Positions 24,449-37,802 of a stretch of DNA of 64,000 nucleotides are shown piece by piece. How positions within the stretch are numbered: the first letter of the stretch is position 1; each line of letters opens with the position of its first letter. The stretch comes from Janthinobacterium sp. BJB426. Its GTDB lineage: Bacteria > Pseudomonadota > Gammaproteobacteria > Burkholderiales > Burkholderiaceae_D. The stretch spans positions 1 through 64,000 of the forward strand of contig NZ_PDZL01000014.1 in the NCBI RefSeq assembly GCF_002735705.1, in the 5' to 3' direction. The translations under genes and the position numbers were made by a program. The notes below the pieces were generated by a model. It had not been told where the DNA came from, ran no database searches, and saw nothing but the letters and a program-made list of their open reading frames with translations.

Positions 24449-25015
24449 ATGAAAACTCAACATATCCAAATGACGCCGCTGATCCTGACCTTCGTCAGCC
24501 ATTTCGGCGAGATGGGCAGCCGCTGGGGCTTTAACCGCACAGTGGGGCAAGTGTACGCCTTGTTGTTTGTCGCGGAGCATCCTTTACACGCGGATGAAAT
24601 CGCGGAACACCTGAGTTTTTCGCGCTCGAACGTGAGCATCGGCCTGAAGGAATTGCAGGGCTGGGGCTTGATCCGCCAGTCGCGCATCCCCGGCGACCGG
24701 CGCGAGTATTTTTCCTCGCTGGGCGATGTGTGGCAAATCTTCCGCGTGGTGGCCGCCGAGCGCCGCCGCCGCGAAGTGGCGCCCACCCTGACGGTGCTGC
24801 GCGAATCGCTGCTGGCGCCGGCCACGGAACCCGTCGACCAGTATGCGCAGGAGCGCATGCGGGAAATGTATGAATTGGTCGACTTGGCCAACACCTGGTT
24901 CGACGACTTGCAGCGCCTGTCGCCCGAATCGATGGCGCAGCTGATGAAAATGGGTGCCAAGGTGCAAAAATTGCTCAACGCCAAGGATCGCCTGTTTGGC
25001 GTCAGCAACGACTGA
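24449..25015 (+). CDS. GbsR/MarR-family transcriptional regulator
   Basis: A 188-residue winged-helix protein. The DNA-binding part is VGQVYALLFVAEHPLHADEI, followed by LSFSRSNVSIGLKELQGWG and a wing with RIPGDRREYF. The C-terminal helices (RMREMYELVDLANTWFDDLQ) are likely the dimer interface. This matches the GbsR subgroup of MarR-like regulators. It is divergent from cydDCABX and shares a 117-nt promoter region with it, so it probably regulates the cyd cluster and itself. The ATG at 24449 has no strong ribosome site; ATG 24470 is an alternative. Confidence 0.82.
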   Translation: MKTQHIQMTPLILTFVSHFGEMGSRWGFNRTVGQVYALLFVAEHPLHADEIAEHLSFSRSNVSIGLKELQGWGLIRQSRIPGDRREYFSSLGDVWQIFRVVAAERRRREVAPTLTVLRESLLAPATEPVDQYAQERMREMYELVDLANTWFDDLQRLSPESMAQLMKMGAKVQKLLNAKDRLFGVSND

Positions 25016-25057
25016 AGCCCCCCCCCCTCCTGCGTCTTCCTCCTCCCTCCAGCACAA

Positions 25058-25081
25058 AGCGGCGTGTCTTGTCACGCCGCT
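25058..25081 (+). terminator. Strong hairpin after the GbsR-type gene
   Basis: AGCGGCGTG (25058-25066) and CACGCCGCT (25073-25081) form a perfect 9-bp stem with a TCTTGT loop, 42 nt after the stop and after a C-rich run. There is no T tract, so termination would be weak or factor-assisted. The remaining ~220 nt to the next gene is AT-richer with no clear feature. Confidence 0.5.
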
Positions 25082-25304
25082 CCTGATCGCCGCGCGACCG
25101 CTCGCTGGCACAGCCATACATAGCCGTATGCGACATTGCCAACTAAGCCAATAGAATTATTTAAATTACATTAGTTTGCATCGAGACTAAGCTTGCATAT
25201 GCGTACTCACGCAAAGGCGAATGGGCGACAAGTTGACCTCCCTGACAGGACGGCGCGCACCCTGAAGCAGTGAAATGCCTGCAATAAAACCAAAGGGGAT
25301 TTTC

Positions 25305-25871
25305 ATGAAAAGCATAACAAGCATTGCCATACGGACATCCATACTGGCCGCCCTTGCGGCCTTGATGGGCATGGCACAGGCAGCTACATGGATCGACGTG
25401 GGACCGGCCAGCGGTTTCAGCATCGAAGGCAGCACAGTCACTTACTCGCCGTCGCCAGCCACCATGGTGAAATACTATGACGACAATCTCGTGCCGCAGA
25501 GTCCAGCCAACATCCAGAGCCAAATCAACAGCGTTTTCGGCACCAGCCTGGGTGAGGCCGTCTCATTTTGCGACAATGCCACTTCAGGCTGTACCGCCGG
25601 CACCACGGCAAGCGCCAGCGGCGGGGGGAATTCCTTCACGAGCGCGGCGGCCTATGACTATCTGGCCATCCATTTCGGCCAGGGCGAACTGGTCTTCCAC
25701 TGGGCCGCTCCCGTCGCAGCCGGCACGACCTTCACGGTAGAGGGCTTGCCCAAGGACCTGAGCAATTACCGCGCCTATGTTTCCGCCATACCTGAACCGG
25801 AAACCTATGCCATGCTGCTCGCCGGCCTGGGCCTGCTCGGCGTCCTGGCGCGCCGCCGCCAGGCAAAATAA
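25305..25871 (+). CDS. PEP-CTERM sorting-domain exported protein
   Basis: A 188-residue secreted protein. The signal peptide is residues 1-~27 (LAALAALMGMAQA). The mature part is Ser/Thr/Ala-rich and low in charge. The C-terminus is a full PEP-CTERM tail: PEPETYAMLLAGLGLLGVLARRR, i.e. a PEP motif, a hydrophobic helix and an arginine cluster. Such tails are recognised and cleaved by exosortase (EpsH type), which is not encoded in this window. One internal cysteine pair (FCDNATSGC). AAGGGG precedes the ATG by 7 nt. Confidence 0.88.
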   Translation: MKSITSIAIRTSILAALAALMGMAQAATWIDVGPASGFSIEGSTVTYSPSPATMVKYYDDNLVPQSPANIQSQINSVFGTSLGEAVSFCDNATSGCTAGTTASASGGGNSFTSAAAYDYLAIHFGQGELVFHWAAPVAAGTTFTVEGLPKDLSNYRAYVSAIPEPETYAMLLAGLGLLGVLARRRQAK

Positions 25872-26016
25872 GAGCATCGGGCAAGGCCCGCAACACGGCG
25901 CCGGCGCATCCATGTTTACAGCGCGCTTGCGCCGCGCCGCCCACTCTTTACACCGCCTTTATGCCGCTCCCGCTATGCTGGCCGACATCATCAGCCATCG
26001 TTGCGAGGGAGTTCAC

Positions 26017-26196
26017 ATGCATGAATCACCATTCCAGCCGCGCGCGCGCGACCTGGTCCGCCGGCATTTGCCTGCGCGCGAACGGCTGCGCCTGGCACGC
26101 CTGGCGAGCAAGAAAATGCTGTCGGTGTTGTCTGCGCTGCTGTGCGCCGTGCCGCTGCTGTATTTGCTGAGCGTGGTGCTGTTTGCGCAGCCTTAG
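26017..26196 (+). CDS. Small membrane protein, unknown
   Basis: A 59-residue protein: a basic N-terminal half (RARDLVRRHLPARERLRLAR) and one C-terminal helix (VLSALLCAVPLLYLLSVVLF). The layout is that of a tail-anchored small protein. GAGGGAG stands before the ATG at 26017. The frame extends upstream through the PEP-CTERM gene in another phase and is ignored. Family not recognised. Confidence 0.5.
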   Translation: MHESPFQPRARDLVRRHLPARERLRLARLASKKMLSVLSALLCAVPLLYLLSVVLFAQP

Positions 26197-26266
26197 GGCC
26201 GCGTGCTGATAGACAGGAAAGAGAGAAGATGCGGCCGCATGGCGCAAGCCGTGGCCAGTATGAAAC

Positions 26267-26341
26267 TGGTCCGCCCAGAGGGAATCGAACCCCCATTCAC
26301 GGTTTAGAAGACCGTTGTCCTATCCGTTGAACGATGGGCGG
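26267..26341 (-). tRNA. tRNA-Arg (anticodon TCT)
   Basis: Cloverleaf on the minus strand with acceptor CCGCCCA/TGGGCGG, anticodon stem ACGGT/ACCGT and loop CTTCTAA (anticodon TCT, reads AGA). The T-loop is TTCGATT and CCA is encoded. It lies 94 nt downstream of tRNA-Pro. Confidence 0.95.
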
Positions 26342-26365
26342 AGAGGTGCAGTATTTTAGTCCATG

Positions 26366-26391
26366 CGCGCCAGCAATGAAATGCTGGCGCG
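26366..26391. terminator. Second hairpin between the tRNA genes
   Basis: CGCGCCAGCA (26366-26375) and TGCTGGCGCG (26382-26391) pair perfectly over 10 bp with a 6-nt loop. The 3' side on the minus strand has only a short T-poor tail, so it may be a processing or stability structure rather than a terminator. Confidence 0.45.
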
Positions 26392-26401
26392 GAATAGAAA
26401 A

Positions 26402-26425
26402 CGGGCTGTCATTTCTGACAGCCCG
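26402..26425 (-). terminator. Rho-independent terminator of tRNA-Pro
   Basis: CGGGCTGTCA (26402-26411) and TGACAGCCCG (26416-26425) form a 10-bp perfect stem with a 4-nt loop. On the minus strand it is followed by TTTTCTATT. It is 11 nt after tRNA-Pro. Confidence 0.85.
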
Positions 26426-26435
26426 CTTATGACTT

Positions 26436-26512
26436 TGGTCGGAGTACAAGGATTCGAACCTTGGACCCCCTGGTCCCAAACCAGGTGCGCTACCGGGCTG
26501 CGCCACACTCCG
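26436..26512 (-). tRNA. tRNA-Pro (anticodon TGG)
   Basis: 77-nt cloverleaf with acceptor CGGAGTG/TACTCCG (one G-T pair), anticodon loop TTTGGGA (TGG, reads CCN), T-loop TTCGAAT and encoded CCA. Confidence 0.96.
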
Positions 26513-26593
26513 AAGACAAGATAATAACGCCCCCACCCAATTTCGTCAATTGCCATAGACGAATTAGATGGAAATAACTATCGGCGCCTGCCT

Positions 26594-27931
26594 TTACACA
26601 GCCACCTTATCGGCGATGCGGCGCGCCATGCTCTCGGCCTTGTCCTTGTCCTTCGCTTCCACCATCACGCGGATCAGCGGTTCCGTGCCCGAAGCGCGGA
26701 TCAGCACGCGGCCCGTGTCACCCAGCTCGGCCTCGACCAGTTCTTTCTCGGCCACCATGGCGGCATTTTTCTGCCAGTCGAAACCGGGCGCCACGCGCAG
26801 GTTGATCAGGGTTTGCGGGAACAGCACCAGCTCGGCCAGACATTGCTGCAGGCTCTGCCCGCTGCGCTTGAGCGCGGACAATACTTGCAGCGCGGAGACG
26901 ATGCCGTCACCCGTCGTGTGCTTGTCCAGGCACAGCAAATGGCCGGAGCCTTCGCCGCCCAGTATCCAGCCCTTTTCCTTCATGACTTCCAGCACGTAGC
27001 GGTCGCCCACCTTGGCGCGCGCAAAGCCGATGCCCTGCTGCTTGAACAGCACTTCCAGCGCCATGTTGGTCATCAAGGTGCCGACGGCACCGGCCACGGG
27101 GCCTGTCGCCAGGCGGTCCTTGACCATGACGTACAACAACTCGTCGCCGTTATACAGGCGGCCCGTGGCGTCGCACATGATCAGGCGGTCGGCGTCGCCA
27201 TCGAGGGCGATGCCCAGGTCCGCGCCGTGCTCGACGACGGCTTCGGCCATGGCCTTGGTTGCCGTGGCGCCGAAGCCCGCATTGATGTTGAAACCGTCGG
27301 GCTTGTTGCCGATGGCGATGACTTCCGCGCCCAGCTCATGGAACACGTGCGGCGCGATATGGTAGGCGGCGCCGTGTGCGCAATCGACGACGATCTTCAG
27401 GCCGCGCAGATCCAGCTCGTTCGGGAAGGTGCCCTTGCAAAATTCGATGTAGCGGCCCTGGGCATCGTCCAGGCGCTTGGCGCGGCCCAGCTTTTCAGAT
27501 GGCACGCAGGCCATCGGTTCGTCGAGCGCCGCTTCGATTTCCAGTTCCACGCTGTCGGGCAGCTTGGTGCCCTGGCCGGAAAAGAACTTGATGCCATTGT
27601 CATGGTAGGGATTGTGCGAGGCGGAAATGACGACACCGGCCGACAGGCGCAGCGCCCGCGTCAGGTAAGCAATTGCCGGGGTCGGCATGGGGCCGGCCAG
27701 CATCACGTCCACGCCAGCGGCCGACAGGCCCGCTTCCAGCGCCGCTTCCAGCATGTAGCCGGAAATGCGCGTGTCCTTGCCGATCAGCACCGTCGGGCGC
27801 GTCTTGCCGCCTTGCGACTTGGCCAGCACCTTGCCGGCCGCATAGCCGAGGCGCATGACGAAATCGGGGGTGATCGGAGCCGTGCCCACCAGGCCGCGGA
27901 TGCCGTCGGTGCCAAAATATTTACGCGTCAT
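26594..27931 (-). CDS. glmM: Phosphoglucosamine mutase
   Basis: A 445-residue cytosolic enzyme that converts glucosamine-6-P to glucosamine-1-P for UDP-GlcNAc, peptidoglycan and LPS. It starts with [10 protein letters not shown]. The phosphoserine loop is [17 protein letters not shown], the metal loop is ALDGDADR, the sugar loop is GGEGSGH and the phosphate loop is [14 protein letters not shown]. Full length (E. coli 445). It follows folP by 40 nt, the standard proteobacterial order ftsH-folP-glmM. Confidence 0.97.
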   Translation of the reverse strand: MTRKYFGTDGIRGLVGTAPITPDFVMRLGYAAGKVLAKSQGGKTRPTVLIGKDTRISGYMLEAALEAGLSAAGVDVMLAGPMPTPAIAYLTRALRLSAGVVISASHNPYHDNGIKFFSGQGTKLPDSVELEIEAALDEPMACVPSEKLGRAKRLDDAQGRYIEFCKGTFPNELDLRGLKIVVDCAHGAAYHIAPHVFHELGAEVIAIGNKPDGFNINAGFGATATKAMAEAVVEHGADLGIALDGDADRLIMCDATGRLYNGDELLYVMVKDRLATGPVAGAVGTLMTNMALEVLFKQQGIGFARAKVGDRYVLEVMKEKGWILGGEGSGHLLCLDKHTTGDGIVSALQVLSALKRSGQSLQQCLAELVLFPQTLINLRVAPGFDWQKNAAMVAEKELVEAELGDTGRVLIRASGTEPLIRVMVEAKDKDKAESMARRIADKVAV

Positions 27932-27971
27932 AGTATTTCTCTTTTTGTTGTTTATGATAAATCTTACAGGC

Positions 27972-28805
27972 TCAGTGTGCCATGCGCCAGACCTTCAGTG
28001 CATCGACGGTTTCAGCTACATCATGCACACGGATAATTTCCGCACCTTGCGCTACCGCAGCAAGCGCACCGGCAACACTGCCGGCCAGGCGCTGCTCGAC
28101 GGGACGTCCCGTGACGGCGCCGATCATCGACTTACGCGACAAGCCGGCCAGCACGGGCAGCTCCAACTCGCTGCGCAACTGGCGCGTGGCGCGCAGCAAG
28201 GCATAGTTCTGTTCCACCGTCTTGCCAAAACCAAAGCCGGGATCGACGCACAGGCGTTCGCGGGCGATGCCGGCCGCCGTCATCGTGTCGATGCGTTCGC
28301 GCAGGAAGTCGATGACTTCGCGCACCACGTCCTCATACTGCGGCTGGGCTTGCATGGTTTCCGGCACGTTCTGCATGTGCATGATACACAGCGCGCAATC
28401 GCTGTCCCGCACGGCGTCGATGGCGCCTGGCGCGCGGAAACCGTTGATATCGTTGATCATGTCTGCGCCCGCCAGGATGGCTTCGCGCATCACTTCGGGT
28501 TTATAGGTGTCGACGGACAGCGGCTTGCCGCAATCGCGCAAGGCGTACAGCACCGGCATGACGCGCTGCAACTCGTCCTGCAGCGGCAGCGGCGGCGCGC
28601 CGGGACGGCTCGATTCGCCGCCGATGTCGATGATGTCGACGCCGTCAACCATCATCTGCTCGGCCCGCGAAAGGGCAAATTCCAGGTGTTGATACTGGCC
28701 CGCATCGGAAAACGAGTCGGGCGTGATGTTCAGGATGCCCATCACCAGCGCCTGCGTGCCGGACAGGTTGAAGCCGAAACGGCCGAATTGCAAATAGTGT
28801 CGCAT
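27972..28805 (-). CDS. folP: Dihydropteroate synthase
   Basis: A 277-residue TIM-barrel enzyme of folate synthesis that joins pABA to the pterin diphosphate; target of sulfonamides. Visible motifs are [35 protein letters not shown] and [11 protein letters not shown]. Starts at ATG 28805 (weak AAAG upstream) or ATG 28823 are possible; a further TTG at 28844 would fall beside the ftsH terminator and is unlikely. It lies between ftsH and glmM. Confidence 0.95.
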   Translation of the reverse strand: MRHYLQFGRFGFNLSGTQALVMGILNITPDSFSDAGQYQHLEFALSRAEQMMVDGVDIIDIGGESSRPGAPPLPLQDELQRVMPVLYALRDCGKPLSVDTYKPEVMREAILAGADMINDINGFRAPGAIDAVRDSDCALCIMHMQNVPETMQAQPQYEDVVREVIDFLRERIDTMTAAGIARERLCVDPGFGFGKTVEQNYALLRATRQLRSELELPVLAGLSRKSMIGAVTGRPVEQRLAGSVAGALAAVAQGAEIIRVHDVAETVDALKVWRMAH

Positions 28806-28846
28806 GTGAATCTTTGTAGTCATCAGGAAAATCTGGCACGCCAACG

Positions 28847-28877
28847 AAAAAGGGCAAGGATTGCTCCTTACCCTTTT
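28847..28877 (-). terminator. Terminator between ftsH and folP
   Basis: AAAAGGG/CCCTTTT and AAGGA/TCCTT stems joined by one mismatch around a TTGC loop. A T run follows on the minus strand. It suggests that ftsH mostly ends here and folP-glmM depend on readthrough or their own promoter. Confidence 0.85.
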
Positions 28878-28908
28878 GATTACGCGCCGCCGGTCAGGGC
28901 GGCCGTTA

Positions 28909-30792
28909 TCAGGCTGGCGCCGTCACGTTAGGCGAAATGCCGCCCGTGCCGCTATCACCGCCCGCATTGCGGCGTGGCGGAATGACTTTCGGTGGACGCG
29001 GCTCCAGGCCGGCCATGATGTCATTGATTTGCTCTGCATCAATGGTTTCCCATTCCAGCAAGGCTTTGGTCATCATTTCAACCTTGTCGCGGTTGCCTTC
29101 CAGCAAAGTGCGCGCCAAAGCATATTGCTTGTCGAGAATGTTGCGGATTTCAGCATCGACCTTTTGCTGGGTCGCTTCCGAGATCGTCTTGGTGGCGCCA
29201 CCGAAGAAACCTTCGTTTTCGCTGTCTTCGTAGACCATCACGCCCATGCTGTCGGACATGCCGAAGCGGGTCACCATGGAACGGGCCAGCTTGGTGGCAC
29301 GCGAGAAGTCGTTCGACGCGCCGGTGGACATTTGGCCCACGAAAATCTCTTCAGCGATACGGCCACCGAACAGGATGGAAATTTCTTCCAGCATCTTGTC
29401 CTTGTAGGCGGACAGATTGTCGTGTTCCGGCAGCTGCCACGTCAGGCCCAGAGCCCAGCCACGCGGCATGATCGTCACTTTATGCACGGGATCGGCCTTC
29501 GGCAGCAACTTGGCGACGACGGCGTGACCGGACTCATGGTAAGCCGTATTGCGGCGCTCTTCCTCGCGGATGATCATCGATTTACGCTCAGGACCCATGT
29601 AGATCTTGTCTTTCGCATCTTCGAAGTCGGCCATTTCCACCAGGCGCTTGCTGCGGCGTGCGGCAAACAGGGCCGCCTCGTTGACCAGGTTGGCCAGGTC
29701 CGCGCCCGAGAAACCAGGGGTGCCGCGGGCCAGGATATCGGCTTTCACGTCGGTACCGATAGGCACTTTGCGCATATGCACGTTCAAGATCTGCTCGCGG
29801 CCGCGGATATCGGGCAAGCCGACGGACACCTGGCGGTCGAAACGGCCCGGACGCAGCAAGGCTTTGTCGAGCACATCGGCGCGGTTGGTGGCGGCCACGA
29901 CGATCACGCCGGAGTTCGCTTCAAAACCGTCCATCTCGACCAGCAACTGGTTCAAGGTCTGTTCGCGCTCGTCATTGCCGCCGCCCATGCCGGCACCGCG
30001 GTGACGGCCGACAGCGTCGATCTCATCGATGAAGATGATGCATGGCGAATGCTTTTTCGCGTTTTCAAACATGTCGCGCACGCGGCTGGCACCCACGCCG
30101 ACGAACATTTCCACGAAATCGGAACCGGAAATCGAGAAGAACGGCACCTTGGCCTCACCGGCAATGGCGCGCGCCAGCAGGGTTTTACCCGTGCCCGGAG
30201 GACCGACCATCAGCACGCCGCGGGGAATGCGGCCGCCCAGTTTCTGGAACTTGCTCGGATCCTTGAGGAAGTCGACTACTTCGTTGACTTCTTCTTTCGC
30301 TTCGTCGCAACCGGCGACATCGGCGAAGGTGACGGTGTTGCTGGCTTCATCCATCATGCGTGCCTTCGACTTGCCGAACGAGAATGCCCCGCCCTTGCCG
30401 CCGCCTTGCATCTGACGCATGAAGAAGACCCAGACGCCGATCAACAGCAGCATGGGGAACCAGGAAACAAAAATAGTTTGCAGGAAGGACGCTTCCTCAG
30501 GCGGACGCACATCGAAATGCACGCCATTGTCGCGCAAGTCGCCGATCAGGCCCTTGTCGAGGCTGGTGGCGGTGGTACGCACCTTGGTGTCGTCCATCAG
30601 CTTGGCGGTGATCGACGAACCTTCGATCACGACATCCTTGACGCGCTTGGCTTTGACTTCATCCAGCAAATCGGAATAAGCGATGGCCTTGCTGCCGCCT
30701 GTGGCGCCATGACTGTCGAATTGCTTGAACAGCATGAACAACAGCAGCAATACGACTACCCAGATGGCAGATTTGGAAAACATGTTATTCAC
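28909..30792 (-). CDS. ftsH: ATP-dependent zinc metalloprotease FtsH
   Basis: A 627-residue membrane-anchored AAA+ protease that degrades misfolded membrane proteins, LpxC and sigma-32. TM1 lies at the N-terminus ([13 protein letters not shown]), a short periplasmic domain follows, and TM2 is near 105-120 ([18 protein letters not shown]). Walker A is [11 protein letters not shown] region [10 protein letters not shown], zinc site HESGH. The C-terminal tail is Gly/Pro-rich. GTG at 30792 is the likely start because AAGGAG stands 5 nt before it; the ATG at 30783 would be 14 nt away. The 203-nt gap to rlmE includes a weak hairpin (GCGGGC 30860-30865 / GCCCGC 30875-30880). Confidence 0.97.
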   Translation of the reverse strand: MNNMFSKSAIWVVVLLLLFMLFKQFDSHGATGGSKAIAYSDLLDEVKAKRVKDVVIEGSSITAKLMDDTKVRTTATSLDKGLIGDLRDNGVHFDVRPPEEASFLQTIFVSWFPMLLLIGVWVFFMRQMQGGGKGGAFSFGKSKARMMDEASNTVTFADVAGCDEAKEEVNEVVDFLKDPSKFQKLGGRIPRGVLMVGPPGTGKTLLARAIAGEAKVPFFSISGSDFVEMFVGVGASRVRDMFENAKKHSPCIIFIDEIDAVGRHRGAGMGGGNDEREQTLNQLLVEMDGFEANSGVIVVAATNRADVLDKALLRPGRFDRQVSVGLPDIRGREQILNVHMRKVPIGTDVKADILARGTPGFSGADLANLVNEAALFAARRSKRLVEMADFEDAKDKIYMGPERKSMIIREEERRNTAYHESGHAVVAKLLPKADPVHKVTIMPRGWALGLTWQLPEHDNLSAYKDKMLEEISILFGGRIAEEIFVGQMSTGASNDFSRATKLARSMVTRFGMSDSMGVMVYEDSENEGFFGGATKTISEATQQKVDAEIRNILDKQYALARTLLEGNRDKVEMMTKALLEWETIDAEQINDIMAGLEPRPPKVIPPRRNAGGDSGTGGISPNVTAPA

Positions 30793-30995
30793 GAAGACTC
30801 CTTGGATGCAGTGCGCATCTCTTTACCTATAGCTAGAAACACGATTTTACTCGCAATAAGCGGGCCGTGCCAAAGCCCGCCGATCCGTGCGCGCGAAAAA
30901 ATCGCGTTCACGTAAAAAAAATGCAGTATAAACAATTTAGGCTTTTATGCCATCAGACGCTACTGCACTTCTCGTTCCCATGTGCGGATTCCCGC

Positions 30996-31679
30996 TTAAA
31001 TATCAAGGGCGGAATCATCTTCTTCCACGGCATTTTTCAGCGGATTCTTGATTCCACGACCCATCAGGAAGATTTCCGACGATTTATCGCGGCTGGCCTT
31101 GGGCTTTTTCTGCACCACGACCTTGAATTCAGCGCGGAACTTCTCCACGATCTGGCTGAAACCCATGTCTTTAAAGCATTTCACCAGCAGCACGCCAGAC
31201 GGCTTCAGGTGCAATTGCGAAAATTCGATGGCCAGGTCGATCAAATGTTCCATGCGCGCGGCATCCGCCGTGGCGATGCCCGACAGGTTGGGCGCCATGT
31301 CCGACAGGACCAGGTCAACCTTGCGACCCTGCAACACCACTTCCAGCTGGCGCAGCACGCGCGCTTCGCGGAAGTCGCCCTGGATGAAGTGGAAATCGGC
31401 GATGGGCTCCATTTCCAGCATGTCCAGGCCAATCAGGGTACCATTGACCCCGCCGCCGTCCTTGCCGGCCAGCTTGCGCCGCGTGTACTGGGCCCAGCTG
31501 CCGGGAGTGCAACCAAGGTCGACAATCACCTGGCCAGGTTTGATCAGTTTTTCGTCTTCATCGATTTCTTTGAGCTTGTATGCTGCCCGGGCGCGGTAGC
31601 CCTCTTTTTGCGCCAACTTCACATAAGGATCATTTATGTGGTCGTGCAACCAGTTTTTGTTTAATTTCTTCTTTGCCAT
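30996..31679 (-). CDS. rlmE: 23S rRNA (uridine-2552-2'-O)-methyltransferase
   Basis: A 227-residue RrmJ/FtsJ enzyme that methylates the ribosomal A-loop using SAM. The K-D-K-E tetrad is visible in [35 protein letters not shown] and [10 protein letters not shown]. The SAM motif is [13 protein letters not shown] ~20-residue acidic tail extends past the E. coli end. Upstream of ftsH as in most proteobacteria and divergent from yhbY. Confidence 0.95.
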   Translation of the reverse strand: MAKKKLNKNWLHDHINDPYVKLAQKEGYRARAAYKLKEIDEDEKLIKPGQVIVDLGCTPGSWAQYTRRKLAGKDGGGVNGTLIGLDMLEMEPIADFHFIQGDFREARVLRQLEVVLQGRKVDLVLSDMAPNLSGIATADAARMEHLIDLAIEFSQLHLKPSGVLLVKCFKDMGFSQIVEKFRAEFKVVVQKKPKASRDKSSEIFLMGRGIKNPLKNAVEEDDSALDI

Positions 31680-31721
31680 TCGCGTAGAATACTGCTTTTA
31701 AGGGAATTACTAAATATTATT

Positions 31722-32192
31722 ATGCTAAAACTTACACCCGTAGAGCGCAGCGCACTGCGCGCCGAAGCACACGCGCTGAAGCCTATCGTCATTATTGGCG
31801 AAGCGGGCTTGACACCTGCTGTCCTCAAAGAGATCGACCTTGGCCTGGATTCGCACGGTCTGATTAAAGTCCGCGTGTTCGGCGACGACCGCGAAGCCCG
31901 CGTCGGAATGTACGATACGATTTGCGGCAATCTCGGCGCCGCCCCGGTACAACATATTGGCAAACTGCTGGTAATCTACCGTCCGAAAAAAGAAGTGGTT
32001 AAGGAGAAGGTCAGCGCCGGCAAAGGCATGCGCGAAGTGACCATCGTCAAGGCCAGCGCCAGCGGCACCAAGCGCCCGAGCGTGACGAAAGTCATGATCA
32101 AGGGCAATGAGCGCGTTACCGAAGGCGGTTCCATCAAGCGTGCCAAGCCACGTCAGAAAAGCGCAAAGAAAAGCGCACTGGGCAGCAAGTAA
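31722..32192 (+). CDS. yhbY: CRS1-YhbY-domain ribosome-associated RNA-binding protein
   Basis: 156 residues. Residues 1-~95 are the YhbY fold (LTPVERSALRAEAHALKPIV, then IIGEAGLTPAVLKEID with its GxxG RNA-binding loop). A lysine-rich C-terminal extension of ~60 residues (VTIVKASASGTKRPS to the KSAKKSALGSK end) is absent from the 97-residue E. coli protein. Predicted role in 50S subunit assembly. Divergent from rlmE with a 42-nt shared promoter region. Confidence 0.9.
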   Translation: MLKLTPVERSALRAEAHALKPIVIIGEAGLTPAVLKEIDLGLDSHGLIKVRVFGDDREARVGMYDTICGNLGAAPVQHIGKLLVIYRPKKEVVKEKVSAGKGMREVTIVKASASGTKRPSVTKVMIKGNERVTEGGSIKRAKPRQKSAKKSALGSK

Positions 32193-32237
32193 GCCTGTTC
32201 ACCCGGCAACCGCAAGGCGGCCGGGCTTGAAACAAGA

Positions 32238-32272
32238 AGCGGAGCACGGGATATCCCCTGCTCCGCTTTTTT
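32238..32272 (+). terminator. Rho-independent terminator of yhbY
   Basis: AGCGGAGCA (32238-32246) pairs with TGCTCCGCT (32259-32267) and continues with an inner CGGG/CCCC. It is followed by a T run of six, 46 nt after the stop. Confidence 0.92.
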
Positions 32273-32298
32273 CATGCGATTACTTTACTGACATCAAA

Positions 32299-32742
32299 CT
32301 ACTGTTGTTTCCAGATCAATACGCCCGCCAGCAGGCTCTGCACGGCAAAGATCAGGGTCGACACGCCATGCAGCATGCCAAAGCGGCTGCGCATGGCATC
32401 ATCCATGATGCCCGAAGGCGCCTGCGCCTTGAGCTCGGCCATCAGCGGCGAAATGCCGAAATGGCTGAGCAGCGCACACACCAGCATCGACAGCACCAGC
32501 GCGCCCAGCAGGCGGCGGCGCTTGAGTTCCAGCGCGCCGGGCGCCCATTGCAGCAAGGCCAGCAGAATCAGCGCACAGGCGATCGACAGCCAGGCCTCGG
32601 CGCGGAACATGCTGCCGGCGATATTGCCCGCCAGCACGCGGTCGCTCAGAGTGCCGAACAGGGTGGGCGCCACGATGAAGCCGATGGTCCACAGGCTGCC
32701 GGCCCACAGGGTGGCAACGAGAAGGCGCACGCGGGCCAGCAT
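32299..32742 (-). CDS. DUF4149 family integral membrane protein
   Basis: A 147-residue protein with four hydrophobic helices (LLVATLWAGSLWTIGFIVAP, AWLSIACALILLALLQW, LLGALVLSMLVCALLSHFGI, LIFAVQSLLAGVLIW). The RFGMLHGVS motif near the C-terminus is the DUF4149 hallmark. Function unknown. Its ATG overlaps the greA stop by one base (TGATG), so it is translationally coupled to greA, an arrangement common in this bacterial group. Confidence 0.85.
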   Translation of the reverse strand: MLARVRLLVATLWAGSLWTIGFIVAPTLFGTLSDRVLAGNIAGSMFRAEAWLSIACALILLALLQWAPGALELKRRRLLGALVLSMLVCALLSHFGISPLMAELKAQAPSGIMDDAMRSRFGMLHGVSTLIFAVQSLLAGVLIWKQQ

Positions 32743-33218
32743 CAGATGTACAGTACTTCCAGGATTTCGTATTCGCGCGGGCCGGACGGCGCCTGCACTT
32801 CCACCACGTCGCCGGCGTACTTGCCGATCAGCGCGCGGGCGATCGGCGACGTCACGGAAACCTTGTTCTTTTTCAAGTCGGCTTCATCGAGGCCGACGAT
32901 CTGGTACGTGACTTTCTGGCCCGATTCCAGGTCTTCCAGGTTCACGGTCGAGGCAAACACCACGCGGCCTTCCGCGTCGAGCGCGGTCGGGTCGATGATT
33001 TGCGCTGCACCCAGCTTGCCTTCGAGCTCGGCAATGCGGCCTTCGACGAAGGCCTGGCGTTCCTTGGCGGCATCGTACTCGGCGTTTTCCGACAAATCTC
33101 CGTGCGAACGCGCTTCGGCGATCGCATCAATGACGATGCGGCGTTCCTTGGTCTTCAAATGATGCAGCTCTTCCTTCAGGAGTTCTGCGCCGTATTTGGT
33201 CAATGGGACTGAGGTCAT
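32742..33218 (-). CDS. greA: Transcript cleavage factor GreA
   Basis: A 158-residue RNA polymerase secondary-channel factor that rescues backtracked complexes. The coiled-coil tip has the catalytic acidic pair in the block [18 protein letters not shown] (D and E). The C-terminal FKBP-like domain has [14 protein letters not shown]. Full length (E. coli 158). Downstream of carAB on the same strand, separated by a 163-nt gap containing an inverted repeat. Confidence 0.97.
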   Translation of the reverse strand: MTSVPLTKYGAELLKEELHHLKTKERRIVIDAIAEARSHGDLSENAEYDAAKERQAFVEGRIAELEGKLGAAQIIDPTALDAEGRVVFASTVNLEDLESGQKVTYQIVGLDEADLKKNKVSVTSPIARALIGKYAGDVVEVQAPSGPREYEILEVLYI

Positions 33219-33292
33219 GTTATCTCTACTATCTGCTAGTTATCGGCGCCGTTGTCCGCGTTTTGCCACGGTTAACGGACTTACCAAGTGAA

Positions 33293-33335
33293 AACCACAG
33301 AGGCCGCGCGCTGCTCTGCACGGAACTCTGTGGTT
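33293..33335 (-). terminator. Inverted repeat between carB and greA
   Basis: AACCACAGAG (33293-33302) and CTCTGTGGTT (33326-33335) are perfect 10-bp arms around 23 nt. On the minus strand the stem ends in GGTTTTC. It is probably a partial terminator that separates carAB from greA transcription. Confidence 0.55.
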
Positions 33336-33381
33336 GATAAGCATGCAGTGTACCGCCTAACGGCGGCCACTGCAAACGCAC

Positions 33382-36604
<3,223 letters not shown>

Positions 36605-36612
<8 letters not shown>

Positions 36613-37783
36613 TTTTCTTTTTCTCCTCCGCAGCCATCAAGTTGATGAAGCGGTCAAACAGGTAAGCAACATCCATCGGGCCCGGCGACGCTTCAGGGTG
36701 GCCCTGGAAGCAGAAGGCCGGCTTGTCCGTGCGGGCAAAGCCCTGCAGGGAACCGTCGAACAGCGATTCATGGGTCACGCGGCAGTTCGCGGGCAGAGTT
36801 GCCGCGTCGACTGCGAAACCGTGGTTTTGCGAGGTAATCAAGACTTGCTTGGTTTCCAGGTCTTGCACCGGGTGGTTGGCGCCGTGGTGGCCGAACTTCA
36901 TCTTCAAGGTTTTCGCGCCGGAAGCCAAAGCCATGATCTGGTGACCGAGGCAGATGCCGAAGGTCGGGATGCCCTTCTCGATCAATTCCTTGGTCGCCGC
37001 GATGGCGTAGTCGCACGGCTCCGGGTCGCCGGGGCCGTTCGACAGGAAGATGCCGTCCGGGTTCAACGCCAGGGCGTCGGCGGCGGAAGCTTGCGCCGGC
37101 AGCACGGTGACTTTGCAGCCGCGTGCCGTCAGCATGCGCAGGATATTGCGCTTGACGCCGTAGTCGAAGGCGACCACGTGGTACTTCGCGTCCGCGTCGG
37201 CCAGCTGGCCGTAGCCTTGGCCCAAGGTCCATTCCGTTTCGCGGTATTCGTAGGCGTCCTTGCTTGAGACTACTTTAGCCAGGTCCATGCCGGCCAGGCC
37301 GGGGAAGGAGCGGGCCAGTTCCAGCGCTTGCGCGGCGGATGGCTCGTTGCCTTGCGTGCCGACGAGGATGGCGCCGCCCTGCGCACCTTTTTCACGCAGG
37401 ATGCGCGTGAGCTTGCGTGTATCGATGCCGGCGATGGCGACGATATTTTCAGCTTTGAGGTAGTCGGACAGGGAGAGGGTGGAACGGAAATTGGATGCCA
37501 GCAATGGCAGATCGCGGATGATGAGGCCAGCGGCGTGAACCTTGGAAGATTCGACGTCTTCCGGATTGACGCCCGTATTGCCGATATGCGGATAGGTCAG
37601 GGTGACCATCTGGCGGCAATAGCTTGGGTCGGTAAGGATTTCCTGATACCCGGTCATCGAGGTGTTGAAAACAACCTCGCCCGTGGCATGACCGGCGGCA
37701 CCGATCGAAAAACCTTTAAAGATCGTTCCATCAGCAAGCGCTAATATGGCTGGAACGGCAGGGCCAGAAAAAAATGGCGGCAA
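36605..37783 (-). CDS. carA: Carbamoyl-phosphate synthase small (glutaminase) subunit
   Basis: 392 residues; a class I glutamine amidotransferase that supplies ammonia to CarB. The catalytic Cys is in [15 protein letters not shown]; His and Glu are in [14 protein letters not shown]. The N-terminal CPSase domain begins [15 protein letters not shown]. The start is TTG at 37783: AGGAG is 6 nt upstream of it, whereas the TTG at 37789 directly abuts the ribosome site. It overlaps carB by 8 nt. The 5' leader carries a long-range inverted repeat (37803-37909). Confidence 0.96.
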
Positions 37784-37802
37784 GGGCAACTCCTGATAAA
37801 GT

